Assembly: GCA_003427395.1 (NCBI GenBank)
Contig: BFEA01000264.1
Span: forward strand, 414,017 to 442,717
Length of the DNA stretch: 28,701 nucleotides
Direction of reading: 5' to 3'
DNA from: Chara braunii
Lineage: Eukaryota; Streptophyta; Charophyceae; Charales; Characeae
The position numbers and the translations under genes were made by a program. Below, one piece after another: positions 21,956 through 28,701 of this stretch. Under the pieces are notes generated by a model. That model was given only the letters and a program-made list of their open reading frames with translations, ran no database searches and had not been told where the DNA came from. The number at the start of each line of letters is the position of its first letter. Position 1 is the stretch's first letter.

Positions 21956-22065
21956 AGAATAGGCAACTTTAGCAGTTCCCGAAATCGAGCAAAACAGGCG
22001 ACCCAAGTGCCACTATGGGTAATGACTCGGGCAGTTCTAGACCCTGTGGCCAAGTCCCACTTACG
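21956..22065 (+). repeat. Local dispersed repeat, copy B (uninterrupted)
   Basis: AGAATAGGCAACTTTAGCAG at 21956 corresponds to the joined flanks of the U6 insertion (AGAAGAGGCAACTTT with AGCAG). It therefore represents a relative of the pre-insertion site. Homology with copy A continues for about 100 bp. Confidence 0.7.
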
Positions 22066-22159
22066 TTCATTCTTCATTTCGTGCCATGGATCTTCCGAAT
22101 CTACAGCCAGAAGTTGAGTTTCTAGGTAACTGGGACTTGGCCCCTGCGCTAAACTTGCG

Positions 22160-22160
22160 N
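22160..22160. other. Single-N assembly join
   Basis: One N splits CTAAACTTGCG from CACTTTGGGCC. It may mark a contig join or an ambiguous base. Frames crossing it should not be trusted. Confidence 0.9.
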
Positions 22161-23747
22161 CACTTTGGGCCTCGCCACACCACAGTCGAAAGGCAAAAAA
22201 ACTTGACTGGTGTCAGAACAAATTTGACAGCGTCCATTGGACAGTTTGCCCCCCTTTAGCCACACAACACTGTAGAGTGCATGCACTTGTGAAAGCAAGA
22301 TGGAAAAAAGACGAACACGCTTGAGGGTACGACAAACATTAGTCCATCCCCACCTTACCCCCACTCACCAAATTTCGAAGGGAAGGTGATGGCGCAGCCG
22401 AGGACTGTCGAAAGCATCGGAGTAGCAGGCTAGGGATTCAACAACTTTCGACAGGTGTCGAGAAGCATTCTCTGATAGGTAGCAAATTTTCTTCTCGTTC
22501 TCCGACTTCCACAACCTGTGCGGCTAAGGGTCGGACCCCACTGCTCGGCTTCTTGGAAATATCTTTCCAGGACGGTGTGTTTGGGACTCCACCTATCTGG
22601 AAAAGAGGATGGAAACCCAGAATTGGAAGGTTTTTCAGACCCCACGAACCGTAGAAAGACGTTGCGGGAGAGGTGTCAGAAGCGTTTCTACTCAGTTGGT
22701 GGCCTGGAAACCGAAGCGTGCGGCTTTCCAGGACCTTTCCATAAATGTCTTCCAACTGAGTGGGGGGGGGGGGGCATGTTCTCTCATGGAAAGAAGATGT
22801 CGAGCGGGCATGGTCCAGCTGACGTCACGGCGGACCGTTTCATGGGCGGGTAAGCCCGCTCGGACATGCACTGCCCTGTCGCACGGTTCCCATGTGGGCC
22901 GTTGTGTGGCTGGCCTGCGCGGGCCCTGATTTTCGAAACGGCAACGAATTTCAAATTCAAAAAAATGGGCGGGCCGGGAACGACGGCCAGCCATGCATGG
23001 GTAATCTAGCCAAACGCTGGCAGCATATGAGTGCACGTGCAGATCCCGTTAGCCCCAAGCGCTGTCCTCATGTCGAGTACTGGGATCCAAAGCTGCGTTT
23101 GGAGTGCAATGCCATCGCTGAGGAGCATTATAAGCGCAGGGCGCGGGGTCTTTGGTTGGCGATATGGTTTTTGGCAGTGTCACCGGGCAGGGTATGGGCA
23201 GTGGTTGCATACGGAACGGGCGGCCGGCGCGGCGATGGTCGTCAGGGAGCCGTTCGGGAGAAGCCATTTCGGCAATCAGCCGCGGTGTGAACATACTGCA
23301 TCGGCTGTTGCTTCAGCCCGCATGGGCTGCGACGGGAGTTTTCGTTCCACGTATACCGCCATTGTCTTCATCAACTTTTCCTCGTCCTCATCGGATTCCG
23401 CGTGGGCGAACGTGTGATACGGATCTTCGCAGAAGTCCCCTGGACTTGGCTGGACGCGATTGCGTGCTCCGATCTCCACATCCGCATACTGTCCACGCGG
23501 CCGTTGATCCTTCTTCGTGTCGATGTCGGTGTGCCTGTCCGCCGTGCCATCATCGTTGCTACCCCCCTCTGGTTGTCGTCATTCATGGGACTGGCAGTGT
23601 TGGCAGACGAACACAACAATTTTGGGCTGCAATTCGGCTGCTGTTTTGTTGTTGTCTTCACCGCCTTGTTGTTGTCCATTTTTGTGTTTTGTGTCCTTCT
23701 CTTCGTCGTCTTCGTCTGGCCGGTGTTGGGACTATAGTGGTGCACGC
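22161..23747. other. No gene supported; GC-rich with conflicting short ORFs
   Basis: The region is GC-rich and open in several frames on both strands at once, so frame length alone proves nothing. It contains a 13-G run at 22762-22774. A plus frame at 23402-23737 ends in a hydrophobic Val/Leu/Phe-rich stretch created by TTG/TTC/GTC runs. A minus frame at 23276-23479 has an acidic ESDEDEEK motif but no recognisable domain. I leave all of them uncalled. Confidence 0.45.
22762..22774. repeat. Poly-G run (13 G)
   Basis: A homopolymer of 13 G. It is error-prone in sequencing, so frames through it may be shifted. Confidence 0.95.
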
Positions 23748-23862
23748 AAGTGATCTACTTGCGGTGGTCAGCGTCGACGTTCGTGGCCTTTGGGAGGGGG
23801 GTGGNAAGTGATCTACTTGCGGTGGTCAGCGTCGACGTTCGTGGCCTTTGGGAGGGGGGTGG
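23748..23862. other. Exact 57-bp duplication around a single N (assembly join)
   Basis: Bases 23748-23804 and 23806-23862 are identical, separated only by the N at 23805. Each copy ends in a G-rich run (GGGAGGGGGGTGG). This is the signature of two contigs whose overlapping ends were joined by a scaffolder without being merged. The real sequence most likely has one copy. Confidence 0.9.
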
Positions 23863-23881
23863 GGGGTGGGGGGGGGAAATA

Positions 23882-24029
23882 GATCCGAGTCGGTGGAGGG
23901 CGGAGAACCAGGGAGGCATTGAGGGGGGAATGGATCGGAGCCGGTGGAGGGCGGAGAACCAGGGAGGCATTGAGGGGGAAATGGATCCCGTTCGGTAGAA
24001 GGCGGAGAACCAGGGAGGCATTAAGGGGG
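23882..24029. repeat. 51-bp minisatellite, about 2.9 units
   Basis: Units start at 23882, 23933 and 23984 (GATCCGAG, GATCGGAG, GATCCCGT), each with GGTGGAGGGCGGAGAACCAG-type sequence and a trailing G run. The 51-bp period is a multiple of three, so the plus strand encodes an open repeat of 17 residues (R-W-R-A-E-N-Q-G-G-I-E-G core) that ends at a stop in unit 3. Variation between units is small, so the array is young. Confidence 0.9.
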
Positions 24030-24075
24030 GGTTCCCGACGCGGGACGGGCGCCCACTGGCAGGCAGTCAGTACTC

Positions 24076-25044
24076 ATGTCCGTCATCGCTGAGGCTACAG
24101 TCCTTCATCGGATAGCTGTACGACGGGGGGCAAGGTGCACCGATTCGTGTCCCGACAGCCCCCCTCCCCTCTTCGCAGTCTCATGCAGACGCAGCGGGGC
24201 AACGTGCCCGATCCCATGTTCGGCCACCTGCGGCCAGTATGCCTCTTGGAGGTGGTCACATGGGACACATGGCGTGGGCAGTGCACATACGTTGCCGATG
24301 GGAAGTGGGTTCGGCTTCGCTGCTCACGTGTTCCCCTCGCAGCAGACGTTTGATAGGGGGAGCGCAATGCGCAATGATCGCCCTTGGTCCCCGCAATCCG
24401 GCCAGACTTCCCAGCCGTCGCATGCAATGTACTCCATCACCACCTCTCTGTCCAGCTGGCAATCATTTTCCACTCCCGGTCCTTCCACTTTGGACGTCGA
24501 CGGACGTGACGTGGATAATGCATGGACGCCGCATTGCGGGATTTCTGTCCCATCAGGGTTCGACAGCGATGCCGCAAATGGCTACGATGGTCAAGCGTGC
24601 GAGGATATGGAGGATGACACCGGTAATGGAGATGGAGATGATGTTGACGACAAGAATGGCGATGGAGGCGGTGTTCCAGAAACGTACAAGGCTGGTGATT
24701 CCAATGGGAGAAACGATGGCAGACGTGGGCAAAAAAAAGGCAGGAACGACGCACCGAAAAACAAAAAACAAAACCTGGCGTGGACGTTGGAGGAGAGTAT
24801 ATGGCTGGCAAAGATGATGGGGGAGGACGACGCGCTTATGGCTGATGCCGATGGACAGCATCAGTTCATGAATAGGAAGGAGCGGTATGCATGGGTGACC
24901 GATCGCATGACATCTAACGGTTTTCCTCAGAGAACTGCGGAGGACTGCCATAAGAAGTGGACGTCCATATTGACGAACGCGAAGCTCATCCTTGAACTGC
25001 GATTTCGTCAAAACGTTCATTTTTTATTTTTTGCACGAAATTGA
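24076..25044 (+). CDS. Trihelix / Myb-SANT-like DNA-binding protein, C-terminally truncated
   Basis: An open frame of 322 codons. The first 95 residues or so are Cys/Ser/Pro-rich and may be untranslated; a second Met lies at 24367. Residues about 160-210 are acidic and Asp/Gly-rich; 213-233 are basic and Lys/Arg-rich, like a nuclear localisation signal. Residues 236-305 form a trihelix (Myb/SANT-like) domain, with Trp at 236, 273 and 295, an LEES start to helix 1 and TAEDCHKKW before the third Trp. The domain stops soon after helix 3. The usual following amphipathic helix is absent and the frame runs into AT-rich DNA within about 20 codons. The truncation suggests a splice site, an insertion boundary or a pseudogene. 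Plant trihelix proteins are nuclear transcription factors; PIF/Harbinger transposons also encode Myb/SANT-like proteins, so a mobile origin is possible. Confidence 0.6.
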   Translation: MSVIAEATVLHRIAVRRGARCTDSCPDSPPPLFAVSCRRSGATCPIPCSATCGQYASWRWSHGTHGVGSAHTLPMGSGFGFAAHVFPSQQTFDRGSAMRNDRPWSPQSGQTSQPSHAMYSITTSLSSWQSFSTPGPSTLDVDGRDVDNAWTPHCGISVPSGFDSDAANGYDGQACEDMEDDTGNGDGDDVDDKNGDGGGVPETYKAGDSNGRNDGRRGQKKGRNDAPKNKKQNLAWTLEESIWLAKMMGEDDALMADADGQHQFMNRKERYAWVTDRMTSNGFPQRTAEDCHKKWTSILTNAKLILELRFRQNVHFLFFARN

Positions 25045-25660
25045 AAGTCCATTTTTGAAGCGATTTATCGTGTTTTTCATATTTAAAAACATTCAAATTC
25101 ATAGGATACCATGAAATTTTTCGGTCAATAAGCCACTAGTTTTCGTTCGATTATTCGAAGGAACCGCCTGTTATCGGCGACTATTGTTATATTTCATTAC
25201 AAACTTTGTAATTTTCGAACAATTTTTTATAGGATGTGCAGGATTTGTCAAATTTCCACACAACTTTCTTCGTGATTTCAGTATATTTCATGTGTTTTTT
25301 CATTTCAATATATATAAAGCCTATTTTAAAGTGCACGTAGTTAAAAATTGCATTATAAGATCCAACGCATTATAAGATCCAACGCTTTATAAGATCCAAC
25401 GCACGTTGCAAATAAAAAAACTAACTTAAAAATTGATACATAGATGTGATCCGAAAGGCAATTTTTAGTCAGAAAATTGTTTATCATATCATATTTTTAC
25501 GAGTTCGTCACAATTTTTATATTGCAATAGCAACAATCAACTCAAAATTTGTCCACATCTAAATGACGCCTGTCGCTGTCGCTCCATGTCTATTACTTAG
25601 CCACTTATCATCTTTTAATAATTACCATTGCTCATACTCTTACGTTTTCCTATTATCATA
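25045..25660. other. AT-rich gene-free stretch
   Basis: Sequence becomes strongly AT-rich from about 25015, with T and A runs and no coding frame of note. The only structure I see is a 17-bp triplicated motif at 25351-25401. It separates the plus-strand trihelix frame from the minus-strand gene island, tail to tail. Confidence 0.6.
25351..25401. repeat. 17-bp tandem repeat, three units
   Basis: CATTATAAGATCCAACG occurs at 25351 and 25368, and with one or two changes (CTTTATAAG...) at 25385. Each unit contains TTATAAG, so it also looks like repeated TATA-like words, but no transcript is indicated. Confidence 0.92.
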
Positions 25661-26133
25661 TTACTGACGGCTCCTATTTTTTGCATTTATTATGGGAATC
25701 CACATCGTTGCATCGTTCGACCCGTCGAGCATGCACCCTGGGATAGGTGGAATAAGCATGCTTTCAAAGTTGGTTACGAAAGCAGACCAGCCTTCAAGTC
25801 TTCGACCCTCGCGCATCAATGTAATTTTTTTTTCCTCGTGGACTTGCAAAGCTGCTTCGTGACATTCCACATACTCTTCCACTGTCCCTGTTTGTCCTTG
25901 TCTTCCGTAAATTCGGACGTCATACACGTCGATTTCCGTGAACCTCACGACAACTAAAAATAATTTACATCCATCAACTTCGCATCTTACTATTGACTCA
26001 TATTCGTATGGAAACGGACCGTTTCTTGTTGTGAGAGATGCCCCTGCAGGCACTGCAATGGGAGTGATGCGCGTCATTGTTGTATAAGGTTTGCGTATTA
26101 TTGTCTCCTGTTGTTATGTCCAGCACTACAACC
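25661..26133 (-). CDS. Unrecognised protein segment, probable last exon of minus-strand gene
   Basis: I do not recognise this protein. On the minus strand a frame runs from an ATG at 26077 for 138 codons, to a stop at 25661-25663. It has balanced composition, unlike the AT-rich DNA around it, with Val/Tyr-rich strands (KLFLVVVRF, EIDVYDVRIYG) followed by a Glu-rich helix-like part. A strong acceptor-like TTTTGCAG ends at 26134. However, this frame has stops just after it (26126-26128, 26114-26116). A neighbouring frame is open from the acceptor to about 26000 and starts VVVLDITTGDNN. Either a frameshift lies near 26085 or a weaker acceptor (CAACAG, near 26108) is used. It is in a different frame from the other four minus-strand segments. 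Confidence 0.4.
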
Positions 26134-26568
26134 CTGCAAAATCGATTAGATAATATTGTTCAAAATTAGTTATCCGACAAATATCGACATTATTCGAACG
26201 AAAAATTTGTACTTTATGATACAACGAAGACTGTCAAAAAAAAAAATAAAAAAAAATTCAAACACGTTTGTTTATGCTAACTTTGAGCTTGTAAATTGCA
26301 AACGTTTGCGATTTTTAAAACTTCGTCCACATCATCGGAACCCTAAAACGAAATAACAGATGAAAAAAACACGATTAAACATAACTAAAAAAATAATTTT
26401 GCGTTCTCCACACAAAATGAAACTGACGATTGTTGAGGTAAGCTTACAATTCCTATCTCCATAGTGTTCAAAGTCGTTCACATATCTGACTATTGTAGTC
26501 CGGAACGCGTGTCAGCGATGAAGCGCATCGATTGTAGAACATATCTCGACCTGGACAAACGTGCTATG
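26134..26568 (-). other. AT-rich intron-like gap between minus-strand coding segments
   Basis: A low-GC stretch with A and T runs lies between two minus-strand coding segments and ends, in minus orientation, at TTTTGCAG. A possible donor, CAG|GTCGAG, lies near 26548-26553 on that strand. Nothing coding is seen inside. Confidence 0.4.
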
Positions 26569-27463
26569 CTACTGGCTACTATCCAGGGTCCCGTGAAGAA
26601 TAAGAGGTAGAAAATTTTTTGCGTGTTTAATGTCTTCACAATACGGACAATCTATCACTATATTCTGTCTGCCACCCACTAACGGTACTTTTTTCTGTCC
26701 TGATCGATGATACTGCTTCGTACGAGTCACTTCATCCGTGTCGTATTTTCTATGCTCGACTGTGAACACTATCTCCTCACATTTGTCAAAAAGGTAGTGA
26801 AGTTGCACATGCACCAAACTGTCAACCCTGTACACTAACTCTTTCCTAAGTGCCGCGTCAATTTCTAACCGATTCCGAAACTGTTCGAGTTTGCTCGAAC
26901 CCGCGGGGTCCCAAAATTTTTCCCGGGCAGTGAACAACACATTCATTATCATGCCGGTGATCTTCGCTGCTGTAAAAAGTGTCACTATGGCCGTGCCTCT
27001 ATTGCATACTCAGATTCGACCATAGAAGTCCACCACCACCGGTGCAAGCAATTCTTTTCTGCCAATGGAATACCACGCGCACACTTTTTGTTCCAATTTG
27101 TCTTTCTCGTCCCAGTCCTGTTTCCTGCATACCTCCCAACAGTTGACTAGCATCTCCAAATGATCCACGACGTCTTTCCTCGATACAACGACGTATGCCT
27201 CATTCTCCTTTGTGTACAGGTACCACATATTTGATCCATTGTCGGACACAATCGTCTCTTGTCCGTTGACAAACCCCATGATCGGTAGAATTTCACCATC
27301 CGGTCCAACTTCGTTTTCTACATGTATGTACTCATAATTCGCAAATTCATCGACGATATCAACCGACCAAATGTTAGTGTCTAAGATAATGAGATCCTCA
27401 ATTGTTGATGGAACTTGATGAGAGGATCCGCTTCCATGCGAGCTTGTTTGACCGACTTCCATC
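26569..27463 (-). CDS. Unrecognised protein segment with one in-frame stop (exon or pseudogene)
   Basis: I do not recognise this protein. On the minus strand it begins right after an acceptor-like CTTGCAG (ending at 27464), with ATG at 27460-27462. It runs 150 codons to TGA at 27010-27012, then resumes in the same frame for 146 codons to TAG at 26569-26571. Part one is acidic with a Gly/Ser/His start, an ILDTNIW motif and a Trp/Lys/Glu-rich helical region (CWEVCRKQDWDEKDKLEQK). Part two has a KLEQFRNRLEIDAALRKEL helix and ends with a CPYC pair. No frameshift occurs over 895 bp. That argues either for recent inactivation by a point change or for readthrough. It probably belongs to one gene with its minus-strand neighbours. 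Confidence 0.45.
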
Positions 27464-27639
27464 CTGCAAGTTGAGTGTGTAGATGAACAAAATCCGCGAG
27501 TTTCTTCATTTTAGATTTTGAATATTGTACACAGACACGTCTATTATACAATTACAAAATTGTTTAACTACGAAGATGCTCCTTATAGCGGATAAAAACA
27601 TAAAAAGCAGTATATCCGCTATGATTACATTGTCACTAA
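27464..27639 (-). other. AT-rich intron-like gap
   Basis: A 176-bp AT-rich stretch lies between two coding segments that share a reading frame. In minus orientation it ends at AACTTGCAG, a good 3' splice site. No strong donor is visible at its 5' side; GTAGTTAG just after the last coding codons (about 27642) is a weak candidate. It also contains the inverted words AGCGGATA and TATCCGCT about 20 bp apart. Confidence 0.4.
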
Positions 27640-28701
27640 CTACATCCCTTTAATAGGAGGTCTGATAACCCATCCGAATCTTGTGACGTAGGGGGTTTGC
27701 CGCGGACGAGGTCGTGGTCTGAAACCATACATAGCATTCATAGACGATCCATATACGTGGATCTGTGGCTCCTTGATTGTTGCATTCTCCGAAAATACCG
27801 ACATGTATTTCAACCTAACAAACCCTCCCGGACGTGCTAAGGAATTCTCAATGGCGTCTCGCATGGTCATTGCTTTCTCTTCCAGCTGTTGCCACAATGC
27901 CGGATTTGGCATCTGGTCTGCTATCACTACATCTGACCGTCCATCTGGATCCCAGCGAACAGGCTACCACCAACCCTGTGGCGTCTGAAGAAACAGCTGG
28001 TTCCGTGAAACACGCACAACTGCATCTATAAGTTTCCTAGATTTGTTTGAAGAAGCCACACATAGCACTCTTGCGAATTCATATCCAGTAATACTCAACC
28101 ACACGCAACAGTATGACACAGCTCGTGGATAAATCCCTGGGCAACGGAGTGGGTACTGCTCCAAGAATGAACAATGACGAGCTGTGTCTATCAACTCTTG
28201 TTTCAGCGAACACGTCCAAGTTCGTGGCGAACTCGTGATGTACACGAAGTCGATGCGACTGTTGCAGCGGTCAATGTTGCGGTATGCTTTGCGCAGACGG
28301 GTGAGGAAAACAAGCTTGAGAAGACCATCCGGCACTGGAATGAGGCTCCCGAACTCCAGTATGTTCGCGAACTTGTAATGGCTTGCCCAAGGGCAACCAC
28401 CCACACTCTCCATCGCATTCCAATTACTATCGGTCCATTGGTCAAGATGTCGATTCATATATGGGATGACGGTCATCCATGGGCCGTTATTATGCCGCAC
28501 CGATTTTGCACAAGGAGAAAATGGTTTTGCTGAGCGCTTGTGTCTCTCGGGACTTCCACTGATGCTTGTCGACGTTGTCGATGACATTATGCACCCTATA
28601 CACCACACACACATGAGCGACAAAATCGAACGTGTAGAAATAAAGTCGAGAAATGATAACTCTCCTATGAGGCTAACACTCTGTGTTGGTGCATGCCTGT
28701 C
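27640..28701 (-). CDS. Unrecognised protein segment, open at window edge, one in-frame stop
   Basis: I do not recognise this protein. The minus frame is open from the window end (28701) to TAG at 27964-27966, then continues in the same frame from 27963 to TAG at 27640-27642. A plausible initiator ATG is at 28585-28587, giving a Ser/Thr-rich start. If instead the frame is read from the edge, the gene is 5'-partial. The protein is rich in Arg, Cys and Trp, with a helix-like LVFLTRLRKAYRNIDRC. After the stop comes a short helical region (WQQLEEKAMTMRDAIE) and an Arg-Pro alternation (RPRPRPR). Frame identity across the stop and with the next segment suggests one degraded or multi-exon gene. Confidence 0.45.

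Larger units (their letters stand above)
21397..22161. other. No gene seen; short repeats only
   Basis: Apart from the two local repeat copies, this interval has recurrent short words (CGCCACTTTG, CTAAACTT) that suggest more decayed fragments of the same repeat. No coding frame stands out. Confidence 0.45.

Noticed and set aside
23276-23479. Minus frame with ESDEDEEKLMKTMAVYVERKL, reminiscent of an acidic transposase N terminus
   Set aside because: Only about 40 residues look protein-like, no catalytic motif follows in any frame, and the GC-rich region is open on several frames.
23402-23737. Plus frame with a membrane-like hydrophobic C terminus
   Set aside because: The hydrophobic run comes from TTG/GTC/TTC-rich low-complexity DNA, and a long minus frame overlaps it. 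There is no independent coding evidence.
28174-28533. A 119-codon plus frame opposite the minus-strand gene
   Set aside because: It is the antisense shadow of the minus frame, which is longer, open to the window edge and in phase with three further segments.

Overview
The window reads as nuclear DNA from a green-lineage eukaryote. There are no operons, ribosome-binding sites or bacterial gene density. There are spliceosomal-type splice signals, many low-complexity and microsatellite tracts, retroposed sequence, and a U6 snRNA copy whose 3' half has the plant/green-algal form. A trihelix (Myb/SANT-like) DNA-binding domain at 24.8-25.0 kb fits a streptophyte. A charophyte alga such as Chara is my best guess, from general resemblance only; the species cannot be proven here. 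The window also carries clear assembly damage.

Layout. (1) 1-14007 is a perfect 253-bp tandem array: 55 full units plus 92 bp. Every unit contains two 19-bp Tn5 mosaic ends placed tail to tail, which is the Nextera mate-pair circularisation junction. The array is almost certainly an assembly artefact built from one 215-bp genomic fragment that circularised on itself. The true genome content of these 14 kb is probably about 215 bp, ending at a consensus splice donor (14004-14009). (2) 14008-14365 is pyrimidine-rich, intron-like sequence running into a 72-N gap. (3) 14438-16126 holds tRNA-like promoter boxes on both strands, a 49-bp-offset direct repeat, a 193-bp tandem duplication carrying perfect hairpins, and a 29-nt A tract. 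(4) 16856-21189 carries three diverged copies of an unrecognised repeat whose ancestral open reading frame still shows protein-level constraint between copies. (5) 21266-21396 is a U6 snRNA retropseudogene with an A-rich tail and a target-site duplication, inserted in a small repeat whose uninterrupted relative lies at about 21956. (6) 22.1-24.03 kb has two single-N joins, one with an exact 57-bp duplicated flank, then a 51-bp minisatellite. (7) 24076-25044 encodes an acidic/basic protein ending in a truncated trihelix domain. (8) From about 25.02 kb the DNA turns AT-rich, and all coding signal is on the minus strand. Four open segments lie in one reading frame, broken by in-frame stops and AT-rich intron-like gaps; a fifth is in another frame. 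This is a degraded or multi-exon gene of unknown function, open at the window edge.

No functioning multi-gene system is demonstrated. The most striking pattern, the 14-kb array, is technical. The best biological leads are the three-copy constrained repeat family and the AT-rich minus-strand gene island.
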